Notes: generated from the letters alone by a model not told the origin. Counted from the stretch's first letter, positions 43,132 to 52,111 are shown. The stretch is 57,785 nucleotides of DNA from Spirochaetia bacterium (GCA_009885105.1 VFLI01000021.1:1-57785); one strand, 5' to 3'. Translations and numbers: made by a program.

Positions 43132-44496
43132 CTACTGGACAGCCGGCATAGTATCGCCCTGAAAGTCTCTGGGCGGGATCAGCAGTTCCATACCCGGATA
43201 AATTCTGTTTGGATCGTGAATGATCCGGCGGTTCAGGCGATAAATCTTTGGCCAGAGCCGGCCGTCAGCGTACACTTCTTTGTTCTGGGCGATTCTCCAG
43301 AGGCATTCCACCGGAGTCGACCGTCGAACCACATATTTTTTCCAGCCTTCCGGCAGTCCGTTTCCGGTGACGTTGTTTGTATTGTTTGTATTCGGGTCAT
43401 TTGGATCAACTGTAGTATTGCGATTTGCCACATTGCCTCTGTCCGCCAGCAATTTTTCCAGAGCGAGACTCTGCTCGTTTATAATCTGCGCCAGACGAAT
43501 TGCCTCTTCAGAATCCTGAATGCTGTCTGCCAGTTTCTGTTTGCTGTAATTTTCATTAGCCGAGTTGAGCGCTTCCATGGCCGCAGCGTACTGTTCTTTT
43601 AATGATTTCAGCAGTCCCGCTTTGTCCTTATCCGAGCGCATTTCCGGCACATCGATATTCTTAATATGCTCGCCCGCTTCCCGAACCAGACGTTCCGCTT
43701 CTGCTTTTTTCTTCTGCGCCTGAGCAGAGTAAGCCGCAGTCAGCAGACTCTGAGTCAGTTTTTCCGCATTTACAATGTGCGCATTGCCCGCCTTCAATTT
43801 TCCGGCAGCGATATCCTGTCCGGCCTGCTCAACTTCTCTGTTTGCCTGTGCGTACTGGTCCGGAAGATTTTCTCTGGCTCCGTACTGTTCGGCGCGCATC
43901 AGGTTTGTTTTTGCTCCGCTCAGTGAATTTAAAAGATCAGCGCTCTGCGACAGGGCTACATTCCTGGCTCGAGTGGAAGCATTCCGAGAAGCCTCAAATT
44001 TTCTCTCCGCCGCCAGATTCTGCTCGAGGTATGTCATGGCTCCCTGGTCGGTTTCTGTCGGAGTTGAAATCTTTGACATCAACTCCTTGCCGTCATCGAG
44101 CAGTTTTTTTGCCGCCTGGTAATCATCGCTGGCCAGCTCTTCCGCATACGCTTCATCCGCCCTTGCGAATGCGCCCTCCGCATCAGTCTGCAGCGAGGCC
44201 GCATATTTTGGCGCGGCTTCAACACGAGCCTTCAGCGCATAATTGGAGGCGGCGTTTGCCCGCACAGCGGCCTCATCATAATTTTCATCCGCCAGGCTCT
44301 TGTGCGCTTCCAAAAGAGCAGCTCTGGCCGATGCGTAACTTGCCGGAGCATACTCCGGGGCTTTTTCTTTTTCTGCCTGCGCCAGCTGAAGCCGCGCATC
44401 GCTCAATTCACGAACCGGCACAGGTTTGGAACAAAGAAGCGAAACTAAAATTGCTGCCGCCGATACAAAACGTGGAATCAGTAAAACTTTTTTCAT
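43132..44496 (-). CDS. LysM lipoprotein with helical repeat region
   Basis: A 454-residue lipoprotein. ATG at 44496 is used because GAGGAG sits at a normal distance, although the frame extends two codons further. The signal LLIPRFVSAAAILVSLLC has lipobox cysteine C22. Residues about 30-330 are repeated helical hairpins rich in Ala and Glu (tandem A-x-A-x-x-A-L-L patterns), followed by an Asn-rich linker (NDPNTNNTNN) and a C-terminal LysM domain (KKYVVRRSTPVECLWRIA to YPGMELLIPP). It probably reaches from the outer membrane or periplasmic face to peptidoglycan. Similar lipoproteins are common in spirochaetes. Confidence 0.85.
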   Translation of the reverse strand: MKKVLLIPRFVSAAAILVSLLCSKPVPVRELSDARLQLAQAEKEKAPEYAPASYASARAALLEAHKSLADENYDEAAVRANAASNYALKARVEAAPKYAASLQTDAEGAFARADEAYAEELASDDYQAAKKLLDDGKELMSKISTPTETDQGAMTYLEQNLAAERKFEASRNASTRARNVALSQSADLLNSLSGAKTNLMRAEQYGARENLPDQYAQANREVEQAGQDIAAGKLKAGNAHIVNAEKLTQSLLTAAYSAQAQKKKAEAERLVREAGEHIKNIDVPEMRSDKDKAGLLKSLKEQYAAAMEALNSANENYSKQKLADSIQDSEEAIRLAQIINEQSLALEKLLADRGNVANRNTTVDPNDPNTNNTNNVTGNGLPEGWKKYVVRRSTPVECLWRIAQNKEVYADGRLWPKIYRLNRRIIHDPNRIYPGMELLIPPRDFQGDTMPAVQ

Positions 44497-44612
44497 ATCC
44501 AATCTCCTCAGAAAATCAAAGCCTGTTCTTCAACTACCAAAAGTCCGTTAAATTCTACAATATTAATACAGATATTGATATGTTCAGCGCCAGCGCAACT
44601 GTAAAACAACGA

Positions 44613-44634
44613 TTCCCGGGATGAAACCCGGGAA
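44613..44634 (-). terminator. Candidate terminator hairpin after the STAS gene
   Basis: TTCCCGGG and CCCGGGAA form a perfect 8-bp stem with a six-base loop (ATGAAA). On the minus strand it lies 44 bases past the STAS stop, followed by a T-containing but not uninterrupted tail (AATCGTTGTTTTA). It may instead be a stalling or processing hairpin. Confidence 0.4.
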
Positions 44635-44677
44635 ACGAACCATTACATAAATTAGACGAAACGTTAAGGAAGACGGT

Positions 44678-45013
44678 TTATTTAAAAGCAGAAACCGCAT
44701 CCGATTCCGAGTCATAGATTTCAAAAAAGGATGTCAACTTAGTCAATTCAAAGACCTTTCTTACAGAGCCTGAAACATTGATAATTTTCAGCCCCCCCTG
44801 GTATTTCTTCAGGTTGGAAAGACTTGAGATCAGCGCACCGATCCCGGAAGAGTCAATATAGGATACCCGGTCCAGGTTGATGATTACGTTGTATCTTTGT
44901 TCTTCAATCAGCTTATTAATAAGTTCTTTGATTTCGGGAGCATTGTAAAGGTCAATTTCACCATTTACATCCAGAATCGTGATCTCTCCGCTTTCTCTTC
45001 TTATTATTTCCAT
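44678..45013 (-). CDS. STAS-domain anti-sigma factor antagonist
   Basis: A 111-residue SpoIIAA-like protein. The phosphorylatable serine is S55 or S56 in YIDSSGIGALI, the conserved STAS loop. It would bind and release an anti-sigma or switch kinase in its unphosphorylated form. No kinase (RsbW) or phosphatase is next to it, so the partner is encoded elsewhere. The gene stands alone in 98- and 181-base gaps. On its upstream side is a perfect TTGACA but with a poorly spaced TATAAC, so no promoter is claimed. Confidence 0.9.
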   Translation of the reverse strand: MEIIRRESGEITILDVNGEIDLYNAPEIKELINKLIEEQRYNVIINLDRVSYIDSSGIGALISSLSNLKKYQGGLKIINVSGSVRKVFELTKLTSFFEIYDSESDAVSAFK

Positions 45014-45112
45014 ATGTTACAGACCAGCAAGGTCCCCCCGTACCGTCTATAGTTTTTTTTCCAGCGTTATAACGGTTATTTTCATCATCCCTGTCAAGAT
45101 AAAAACTGTATA

Positions 45113-46243
45113 TCAAAAATGTATTTTTATCCATTTGATATAAAATTCGTCAAACTTATTTTCATAAATCGAGTGTCGTAAAGCCCTCATAAAAGCATGA
45201 TAAAAAAACAGGTTATGGTAGGTGGCCATTTGCCCCCCCAGCATTTCCCGGCTGAGAAATAGGTGCCGCAGATAGCCCAGACTGTACCGACGGCACACCC
45301 GGCAGCTGCAGAAAGGGTCCGGCGGCTCGTCCGAGGCAGTATACTGAGCATTTCTGAGGTTAATTTTGCCCGATGAGGTGAGAAGCTGCCCGTTCCGGGC
45401 ATTTCGGGTTGGCAAAACACAGTCGAACATGTCGATTCCGCACCGGACAGCCTCCAGAAAATCGGGAATGGTCCCGACACCCATCAAATACCTGGGTCTG
45501 TCAGCATCGAGCAGGGGAGCAAGCATCCGCAGAGTTTCATACATCGACTCCCTGCCCTCACCGACACTGAGGCCGCCAACGGCTATCCCATCGAATGGAA
45601 GGCTCTGTATTCTCTCTGTCGATTCCCTTCGAAAGGAGGAGTCTGTCCCTCCCTGAATGATGCCGAATAATTTTCCAGAGTCGTACCTTTCTCCGGAAAT
45701 GCTTCTATAATAAGAAACTGCCTGTTCCGCCCAGTTGTGGGTGCGCTCAAGCGATTCCCGCAGTCTCTGATCCGAACTGTCAGCGGCGGGACAATCGTCC
45801 AGAACCATCATAATATCCGAACCGATTTTTAGCTGAAAATCGACCACGCTCCTGGGCGTAAAAATGTGCTTTGTGCCGTCCAGATGACTGGCAAACTCGA
45901 CTCCTTCCGGAAGGAATTTTACTCTGTCGGCCAGACTGAAGACCTGATATCCGCCGCTGTCGGTCAGAAGAGCGTGCTTATCCCAGGACATGAATTTTTT
46001 CAATCCGCCCATTTCGGCAATTTTCTCTCCCGGTCGAAGGAAAATATGATACGTGTTGGCCAGAATCAGATCATACCCGATTTCTTCCAGGTCTTCCTGC
46101 CAGAGTCCTTTGACACTTCCCCCGGTTCCCACGGGCATGAAGACAGGAGTCTCCAGAGTGACATTTGGATTGACGACCAGGCGGCCGAGTCGAGCGCGGG
46201 AGGAGGTGTCGGTGTGAAGAACTGAGAAGAAGTTATTGTTCAC
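45113..46243 (-). CDS. tgt: tRNA-guanine transglycosylase
   Basis: Exchanges G34 for queuine precursor preQ1 in tRNAs with GUN anticodons. Key motifs are LLTDSGGYQVFSL (catalytic Asp), GIIQGG, MFDCVLPTRNARNG (nucleophile Asp) and the zinc site C312-x-C314-x2-C317 with H343 (SCRVCRR ... YHNLFF). Length about 376 is standard. GTG at 46243 (MNNNFFSV) is chosen; the frame can be read from GTG 46261, but those six residues enter a repeat. Start therefore remains uncertain. Confidence 0.96.
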   Translation of the reverse strand: MNNNFFSVLHTDTSSRARLGRLVVNPNVTLETPVFMPVGTGGSVKGLWQEDLEEIGYDLILANTYHIFLRPGEKIAEMGGLKKFMSWDKHALLTDSGGYQVFSLADRVKFLPEGVEFASHLDGTKHIFTPRSVVDFQLKIGSDIMMVLDDCPAADSSDQRLRESLERTHNWAEQAVSYYRSISGERYDSGKLFGIIQGGTDSSFRRESTERIQSLPFDGIAVGGLSVGEGRESMYETLRMLAPLLDADRPRYLMGVGTIPDFLEAVRCGIDMFDCVLPTRNARNGQLLTSSGKINLRNAQYTASDEPPDPFCSCRVCRRYSLGYLRHLFLSREMLGGQMATYHNLFFYHAFMRALRHSIYENKFDEFYIKWIKIHF

Positions 46244-46278
46244 GGCCAATCCAGGAACCACGAAACCAAAGATAATCT

Positions 46279-46571
46279 AACCGCGAATAAACGCGAACAA
46301 ACGCCAATACTACAACCGTAGATCGGAGTTTGCCACGAAAAGGCACGAAAAACACGAAAGAATTTAGTCGTTTTTTGGGCCCTTCTTTCCTTTTCGTGTT
46401 CTTTTGTGAAATTTCGTGGATAAAATACGGCAGCAGTACTGATAAGAATTTGCAATATTCGATTTTCACTTTCATTGGCGATCTTTCATTATTTGCGTCC
46501 ATTGGCGTTCATTAGCGGTTCCTTCTCTTATCCCGATTCGCGTCCATTGGCGTTCATTAGCGGTTCCTTCT
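46279..46571. repeat. Nested inverted repeat element R6 with 32-bp direct repeat
   Basis: Fills the 331-base gap between tgt and the TPR gene. Outer pair: a unit starting AACCGCGAATAAACGCGAAC at 46279-46309 against reverse copies at 46495-46526 and 46540-46571; the latter two are an exact 32-bp direct repeat 13 bases apart. Inner pair: a unit starting GCCACGAAAAGGCACGAAAA at 46332-46360 against a reverse copy at 46390-46419. Sub-units recur every 10-11 bases. No open reading frame of note. Confidence 0.75.
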
Positions 46572-46574
46572 TCT

Positions 46575-47789
46575 TCAGTCTTCCACAAGGCGCAGCGCTC
46601 TGTCCACAGCCGCATCCGCAGGCGTTCGTCTCTCGTCCAGATACAGATGGTACTGTTTGACGCAGTATCCAACCAGTTCTCTGAGTCGGTTTTTTCTTAC
46701 CTGCTGGGCTGCCGTGATCGTGCCGGACAATTCTGTGTAAAGCTCTGAATAATACAGCGCGCCAATTCGATAGGCTTCCGAATCGGGCGGCGGACTGTGC
46801 ATGAGCTGCTGCATGTACTCGCCTGCCTTCATTCTGGCCTCGTCGAATTTGCGTCTTTCTTCGGGCGAAGACTGATTTTTGTAATAGTTCATTCGATGGT
46901 ACTGAGCGCGGGCCATGTGCAGAATCGCAGCGGACAGATCGCTTTTTAAACTCAGAGCTGACTGTCCGACTTCCAGAAGCCGGTCCAGATGCCGCACCAG
47001 ATTGTTCTGACGCGACGATTCCAGGCGACGCAGAGCGTATGTATAGTGCAGAGCGTCCATGAAGTCTTTGTAAAACTCCAGCTCATCGTATGTGTACTGA
47101 AAATTCTCTTTGTTCTTCCAGGCCAGCTCGAACTCCGCCAGAGCCCGGATCGGCGTCTGCTCTCCATGGCGACGGGCCAGATTCAGATACACGCGTCCCA
47201 GCGCTGCATGCGCTTCCGGCAGAGTATTGTCCGCCTCCACAGCCGAATTGTAACTGGTCATGGCACGCTCGATATCACCGCGGTTGAAATGATGGTCTCC
47301 GTTTCTTTTGAGTACGCGCGCTCTCTCCAGATTTTCCGATGCCAGCGTTCTGGCGATGAACTGACCGATTCTCACACGGAGCAGAATCCCTGTGCCGGTG
47401 ACAACCCAGCCGTAAAACGGATTGTATAAAATTGCCGAAACCGTGATTTCGCCCACGATCAGTCCGTTGCGGTTCTCCTGATGGAATGGATTTTTCTCAA
47501 TCACGTACAGTTTCTGCCCGACTTTCAATCCGGTTCGGTTTGTGACCTTGACCATCACCTGATCCTGGCGCGTGTCGTACCCGCGAAACGGCGACTCGGT
47601 ATCGTGAACTTCAGCGGCCTTTGTTTTGCTCTGGATCTCTCCCACCAGAATCATCCGGATCGGTTCCGGACGGGTGTAGCTCCGGAAGGCGTAGATGATC
47701 TGTGTTCGCTCCTGGGCCTGAAGAGGAATGAGAGGAAGTATAAAAGTGCTTAGAATTAGTAAAATGGGAAGATAAAGATTTTTTTTCAC
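46575..47789 (-). CDS. Secreted TPR protein whose start codon lies inside a repeat
   Basis: A 405-residue protein with signal peptide NLYLPILLILSTFILPLIPLQAQE, then a beta-type domain (GLKVGQKLYVIEKN ... GLIVGEITVSA, about 60-125), and TPR-like helices (GDHHFNRGDIERAMTSYNSAVEADNTLPEAHAALGRVYL in part; about 165-350). GTG at 47789-47787 is the only start that places the signal peptide at the N-terminus. That codon is inside the TCACGCAGAG end of repeat R3, read on the opposite strand. The open frame continues through R3 to ATG 47966, which would give a 59-residue extension coded by the repeat. Function unknown. Confidence 0.75.
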   Translation of the reverse strand: MKKNLYLPILLILSTFILPLIPLQAQERTQIIYAFRSYTRPEPIRMILVGEIQSKTKAAEVHDTESPFRGYDTRQDQVMVKVTNRTGLKVGQKLYVIEKNPFHQENRNGLIVGEITVSAILYNPFYGWVVTGTGILLRVRIGQFIARTLASENLERARVLKRNGDHHFNRGDIERAMTSYNSAVEADNTLPEAHAALGRVYLNLARRHGEQTPIRALAEFELAWKNKENFQYTYDELEFYKDFMDALHYTYALRRLESSRQNNLVRHLDRLLEVGQSALSLKSDLSAAILHMARAQYHRMNYYKNQSSPEERRKFDEARMKAGEYMQQLMHSPPPDSEAYRIGALYYSELYTELSGTITAAQQVRKNRLRELVGYCVKQYHLYLDERRTPADAAVDRALRLVED

Positions 47790-47939
47790 GCAGAGACCGC
47801 GGAGAAACGCAGAGAACGGGATTAATAAGAAAAACAGAAAAAACGACCCAGGTGAATGAGCGTCCCGGGACGATGCCCGTCGTCCTGAAAGATTCCTTTC
47901 CTCTCCTCTTCCCTCTGCGACCTCTGCGCCTCTGCGTGA
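47786..47939. repeat. Dispersed inverted-end repeat element R3 (154 bp)
   Basis: Ends TCACGCAGAG at 47786-47795 and CTCTGCGTGA at 47930-47939 are identical to those of R1. Left units: TCACGCAGAG, ACCGCGGAG, AAACGCAGAG. Right units: CTCTGCGAC, CTCTGCGC, CTCTGCGTGA. A palindrome CGTCCCGGGACG at 47861-47872 matches that of R1, and both are followed by a CGTCCTGAA copy. The left end encodes the start codon of the TPR gene on the minus strand. Confidence 0.8.
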
Positions 47940-48056
47940 GATTTCTTTTCTTATAGTAAAAGACATAACGATCTACAGTAATTTTCGGTATCCGAACCCC
48001 TTTGGGCAAGGAAAAGAAATCGACCTGGCAGGCTCTTCCGGAGACCTGTCCTGTGC

Positions 48057-50630
48057 ATGGCGTACCCCTTTGCCCAGATCGAGCAAAAATGGCAAAAAAA
48101 TTGGCAGGACACTCATGTATACCGGACCGATGACATATCGGACAAACCAAAATACTATGTTCTGGATATGTTTCCCTACCCTTCCGGAGCCGGACTGCAT
48201 GTAGGACATCCGGAAGGCTACACCGCCACGGATATTGTCGCCCGTTACAAACGCATGAAAGGATTCCATGTTCTGCATCCGATGGGCTGGGATGCATTCG
48301 GCCTGCCTGCGGAACGGTATGCCATGCAGACAAAGATTCATCCGTCGGTAACGACTGCGGAAAACATCAAAAACTTCCGCCGGCAGCTGCAGTCTCTGGG
48401 ATTTTCCTACGACTGGGAGCGCGAAGTAAACACAACGGATCCGTCTTACTACAAATGGACGCAGTGGATATTCTTAAAAATCTTTAATTCCTGGTACGAC
48501 ACCGAACAGAACCGCGCCCGGCCGATCGATGAACTGCCGATTCCCTCAAAATTCAAAGACAAAGAGAATAAGAAAAAAAAGGAAGACTATATAAATTCGC
48601 GCCGCCTGGCCTACATTGCGGAGGCTCCGGTAAACTGGTGCGCGGGACTCGGCACTGTGCTGGCCAATGAAGAAGTCGAAGAATGGGTTTCGAAAGGCTA
48701 CACCGTGGAGAGGCGGCCGATGCGGCAGTGGATGCTCCGGATTACAGCGTATGCGGACCGGCTTCTGGACGATCTGAAATATGTGGAATGGCCGGCCGGA
48801 ACTCTGGAACTGCAGAAAAACTGGATCGGCCGGTCGGAGGGCGCGCAGGTCGCTTTCGCGCTGAAAGGGCGTAAAGAAAAAATTGAAGTGTTCACAACCA
48901 GGCCGGACACTCTGTTCGGAGTGACGTATATGGTGCTGGCTCCGGAGCATCCGCTCGTGTTGAAAATTGCCGCCGCAAAACAGAAATCAGCCGTGAAAGC
49001 GTACGTTGAGGAAACCAGAAAAAAATCGGATCTGGAGCGCAGCGCGAAAGGCGATCAGGCCGACAAATCGGGAATCTTCACGGGAGCAAAGGCGCTGCAT
49101 CCCTTTACAAAAGAAGAGATTCCCGTCTGGATCTCCGACTATGTTCTGATGGGTTACGGAACGGGCTGCGTCATGGCCGTGCCCGCGCACGATGAAAGAG
49201 ACTGGATGTTCGCGCATAAATTCAATCTGCCTGTGAAACTTGTGATTCAGAATCTAGAGAAATCTCTCAAACTTGAAACCATGAAGGACGCCTACGTTGA
49301 TCCTGGTATCAACGTGAATTCCGATTTTCTGGACGGTCTGCCGTCGCATCAGGCGATTCCTGCGATGATCAATAAACTTGAGGAGAAAAAAAAAGGCCGC
49401 CGAAGGATCAACTACCGCCTGCGCGACTGGCTGTTTTCACGCCAGCGTTACTGGGGAGAGCCGATTCCCGTCAGTTTTGCGTCAGACGGTTCGCTTCATT
49501 CGGAGCCGGAAGAAAACCTGCCGCTGCTTCTGCCTGCCAGCGACGATTTCCAGCCCGCCGAAACCGGAGAGTCGCCGCTTGCGAATCTGAAAGAATGGGT
49601 GCATTACAAAGATAAGAAAGGACATTCGCTCCGGCGCGAAACCAACACCATGCCGCAGTGGGCCGGAAGCTGCTGGTACTATCTCAGATTCATTGATCCG
49701 CACAATGATGAGGCGATGATCGATCCAAAAAAAGAAAAATACTGGATGAAGGACACAGGCGTCGATCTTTATATCGGCGGCGCGGAGCATGCGGTTCTGC
49801 ATCTGCTCTACTCTCGATTCTGGCATAAAATTCTATTTGACTACGGTCTTGTCAGCACGCCGGAGCCGTTCAAAAAGCTCGTCCATCAGGGCATCATTCT
49901 GGGCGAAGACGGCTCCAAAATGTCAAAATCACGCGGTAATGTTGTCAATCCGGATATGGTGGTGAAAGAATTCGGCGCCGACAGCTTCCGGCTGTATGAA
50001 ATGTTTCTGGGGCCGCTGGAACAGTCAAAGCCCTGGTCTTCAAAAGGCATTGAGGGCGTTTTCCGATTTCTGTCCCGCGTCTGGCGGCTCTACACCGTAT
50101 CCGCAAATGAGGAGGATCCGCCTGTCTTCGATCCTGAAATAACGGCGCCCTGCCCTGCAGAGCTGCTGCGCGAAACAGAGCGCCTGATACATGGAACCAT
50201 AAAAAAGATCACCGAAGATCTGGAACGGCTTTCTTTCAACACGGCCATTTCGCAGCTGATGATTTTTGTGAATGAAATCTACGGCCGCAAAAAAATCGGC
50301 CAGGACGGAGCGAGGATTTTTCTCATACTGCTCTCTCCATTTGCTCCGCATATAACGGAGGAACTCTGGGCGATGCTGGGAGAAAAGACAAGCATATCTC
50401 TGAAAAAATGGCCATCGTTCGACGTTTCCAAAACAACTCTGGAGGAGAAAGAATACGTCTTTCAGGTTAACGGAAAAATCCGCGCGAAAGCAGTTCTGGC
50501 GTCCGACATCAGCGATGAAGACCTGAAAAAGGCCGCTCTGGGACAGGAACAGATTCAATCGGCTCTGGGCGGTCAGGAGCCCAGAAAAATAATCGTGGTG
50601 AAGAACAAACTGGTGAATATAGTCGTATGA
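48057..50630 (+). CDS. leuS: Leucyl-tRNA synthetase
   Basis: Charges tRNA-Leu. The class I signature HIGH appears as HVGH at 48-51 ([16 protein letters not shown]), and KMSKS is at 621-625 ([10 protein letters not shown]). The editing domain lies between (about 220-415, including [12 protein letters not shown] and the ADKSGIFTG region), with [15 protein letters not shown]. At 857 residues it is a standard bacterial LeuRS. It is 90+ bases after repeat R3 and shares an ATGA overlap with the RNase H gene. Confidence 0.98.
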   Translation: MAYPFAQIEQKWQKNWQDTHVYRTDDISDKPKYYVLDMFPYPSGAGLHVGHPEGYTATDIVARYKRMKGFHVLHPMGWDAFGLPAERYAMQTKIHPSVTTAENIKNFRRQLQSLGFSYDWEREVNTTDPSYYKWTQWIFLKIFNSWYDTEQNRARPIDELPIPSKFKDKENKKKKEDYINSRRLAYIAEAPVNWCAGLGTVLANEEVEEWVSKGYTVERRPMRQWMLRITAYADRLLDDLKYVEWPAGTLELQKNWIGRSEGAQVAFALKGRKEKIEVFTTRPDTLFGVTYMVLAPEHPLVLKIAAAKQKSAVKAYVEETRKKSDLERSAKGDQADKSGIFTGAKALHPFTKEEIPVWISDYVLMGYGTGCVMAVPAHDERDWMFAHKFNLPVKLVIQNLEKSLKLETMKDAYVDPGINVNSDFLDGLPSHQAIPAMINKLEEKKKGRRRINYRLRDWLFSRQRYWGEPIPVSFASDGSLHSEPEENLPLLLPASDDFQPAETGESPLANLKEWVHYKDKKGHSLRRETNTMPQWAGSCWYYLRFIDPHNDEAMIDPKKEKYWMKDTGVDLYIGGAEHAVLHLLYSRFWHKILFDYGLVSTPEPFKKLVHQGIILGEDGSKMSKSRGNVVNPDMVVKEFGADSFRLYEMFLGPLEQSKPWSSKGIEGVFRFLSRVWRLYTVSANEEDPPVFDPEITAPCPAELLRETERLIHGTIKKITEDLERLSFNTAISQLMIFVNEIYGRKKIGQDGARIFLILLSPFAPHITEELWAMLGEKTSISLKKWPSFDVSKTTLEEKEYVFQVNGKIRAKAVLASDISDEDLKKAALGQEQIQSALGGQEPRKIIVVKNKLVNIVV

Positions 50631-51217
50631 TAGAAAAAGCTGATAAGAAAACGGTCGCAAAAAAGAATACAGGCGCGAAAAAAACAGCGGTGAAAAAATC
50701 CGCGGCGAAAAAGACATCCGCCAAAAAGGAAGTGCCCGCAAAACCGGCGCATTTCCTTGTTTACTGCGACGGAGCATCGCGCAGCAATCCCGGCCCCGCA
50801 TCAATCGGCTGTGTCCTGTATAAAAACGGCGAAAAAGAACGCGAAATATCTGAAAGAATCGGAAATGCAACCAACAACGTTGCGGAATATCGATCCCTGA
50901 TCGCAGGTATTGCCGCGGCCCTGGAGGCCTGCGGACGGGAAATCATTATTGCAGTCCGGGAAAATTCTCCGGCAGAGTTGAGCATCACAACAGACAGCGG
51001 AAAAGCGGTGGGGGAATCCCTGGATGTATACATGGATTCGGAACTGGCGGTTCGTCAGATAAACGGCATATACAAAGTGAAACACAGGGATCTCATCCCG
51101 CTGCACAGAATAGCAAAAGAACTGTTGATGAATTTTTCCATCTGGAAGATCCACCATGTGCCAAGGGAAAAAAATACAGAGGCCGATCGTCTGGCCAATC
51201 TGGCTTTTTCTACTTAA
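50627..51217 (+). CDS. Ribonuclease H-like protein with Lys/Ala-rich N-terminal tail
   Basis: A 196-residue protein. Residues 1-42 are a Lys/Ala-rich tail ([12 protein letters not shown]) like histone H1 tails. The rest is an RNase HI fold with the four acids: D in [16 protein letters not shown] in [10 protein letters not shown] in [11 protein letters not shown] and the last D in EADRLANLA. An insertion of about 20 residues sits between the second and third motifs. It would cleave the RNA of RNA-DNA hybrids. It overlaps leuS by 4 bases and is the last gene of that unit. Confidence 0.85.
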   Translation: MIEKADKKTVAKKNTGAKKTAVKKSAAKKTSAKKEVPAKPAHFLVYCDGASRSNPGPASIGCVLYKNGEKEREISERIGNATNNVAEYRSLIAGIAAALEACGREIIIAVRENSPAELSITTDSGKAVGESLDVYMDSELAVRQINGIYKVKHRDLIPLHRIAKELLMNFSIWKIHHVPREKNTEADRLANLAFST

Positions 51218-51297
51218 AAATTTCAGTTCGGTCTTTTTTTCCCAGATGAATTCTTTGTCCTCACGGCCAAAGTGTCCGAACACGGCCGTTTTCTGAT
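51218..51297 (-). pseudogene. metK: Relic of the metK 3' end
   Basis: On the minus strand the reading YQKTAVFGHFGREDKEF followed by IWEK matches the highly conserved end of S-adenosylmethionine synthetase (PIYQKTA-x-YGHFGRE-x-x-EF-x-WEK). An in-frame TGA occurs three codons upstream of it, and the rest of metK is absent from the window. No stop is reached at the expected place either, as the frame runs into the RNase H gene. About 30 codons therefore survive. An intact metK is expected elsewhere in the genome. The hairpin CGGCC-AAA-GTGT-CCGA-ACAC-GGCCG-TTTT at 51264-51292 lies within it and might terminate the leuS unit. Confidence 0.75.
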
Positions 51298-51426
51298 ACT
51301 TTTTATTTCACGGGGGACGCCTGTGATCATAATAATAATAAAGTACCAGGGAACAGGACCGCCCGGGGATTTTTTTTCAGACTATTATAGGGATGTCGGT
51401 AGATAATCCGCTTTGTTACGGGCGAA

Positions 51427-52104
51427 TCATGGCAGAATCTCCAGCAGACAGACGTCCCTCTCCCGGATTCCCTCTATATCGACACAAACCGGCACCCTGA
51501 TTGTTTTTATGACACGCAGGCCCGATTTCGGCCGATGCATTTCTCTTGGATCGGCGACTATATTCGGGACGCCGGATGCCGAAGTGCGGCGAAGAAACAA
51601 CTCTGCATTCAACGACATGGGCTGCTCATAAAAAATATCCGCAGCGATGACAAGATCGTAACCTGTTGAAATATCCGCACCGGAAAGAAAGGCATTTCCA
51701 GTGATCCACTCACAATTCACCTGGTTTATTTCAGACAGATACCGCGCGAGTTCCGCTGCGGCAGGGTCCAGATCCATGCCTGAGGCGACGGCTCCGGCTC
51801 TGGCCGCCGCAATCGTGGCGATTCCGCTTCCGGAACCAATTTCCAGAACACGTTTGCCGGCAACGACACCGGGATTGTCGAGAATGTGCCGTGCAAGGGC
51901 CCTGCCCCCGGGCCAGACAATGCTCCAGTACGGCAGAATCATGCTGCCTGTTTTGTAGAGATCGCAGACATACTTCCAGACGGCCGAAATATTGTCCGTA
52001 TTTGAAACAATCAGCTCGGGACAGAAAGGGTCTGGCTCGACGACGGCAAAATTCTCAAGATAGTGCCTGATCAGATCTTTTGTAAGATCCGTTGAGTTCT
52101 TCAT
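51427..52104 (-). CDS. Class I SAM-dependent methyltransferase (ETFB-lysine/PrmA-like)
   Basis: A 225-residue cytoplasmic enzyme. Motif I is VLEIGSGSGIATIAAARAGA, motif II around MDLDPAAAELA, and YDLVIAADIFYE forms the acceptor-side motif. The preceding WSIVWPGGRALARHIL is typical of METTL20/ETFB lysine methyltransferases and related PrmA-like proteins, a plausible link to fatty-acid oxidation here since ETFB is the electron acceptor of acyl-CoA dehydrogenases. ATG at 52104 is chosen as GAAGGCAG precedes it; the frame extends to 52161, inside the neighbouring gene. It has none of the C5-cytosine DNA methyltransferase motifs. Confidence 0.8.
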   Translation of the reverse strand: MKNSTDLTKDLIRHYLENFAVVEPDPFCPELIVSNTDNISAVWKYVCDLYKTGSMILPYWSIVWPGGRALARHILDNPGVVAGKRVLEIGSGSGIATIAAARAGAVASGMDLDPAAAELARYLSEINQVNCEWITGNAFLSGADISTGYDLVIAADIFYEQPMSLNAELFLRRTSASGVPNIVADPREMHRPKSGLRVIKTIRVPVCVDIEGIRERDVCLLEILP

Positions 52105-52111
52105 TCTGCCT

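Noticed and set aside
45040..45090. Sigma-70 promoter for the STAS gene
   Set aside because: TTGACA is perfect on the minus strand, but the only TATAAC-like box is 20 bases away and no better one is present, so it was not listed.
46495..46571. Exact 32-bp direct repeats as CRISPR
   Set aside because: Only two copies with a 13-base interval, and they belong to an inverted-repeat element.
47966..48333. Open frames upstream of leuS on the minus strand
   Set aside because: They read through repeat R3 and antisense to leuS, with no family resemblance.
51427..52104. The methyltransferase as the missing partner of the EcoRII-type nuclease
   Set aside because: Motifs are those of a protein-lysine/PrmA-like enzyme; there is no PCQ or other C5-cytosine DNA methyltransferase motif, and it lies 22 kb away.
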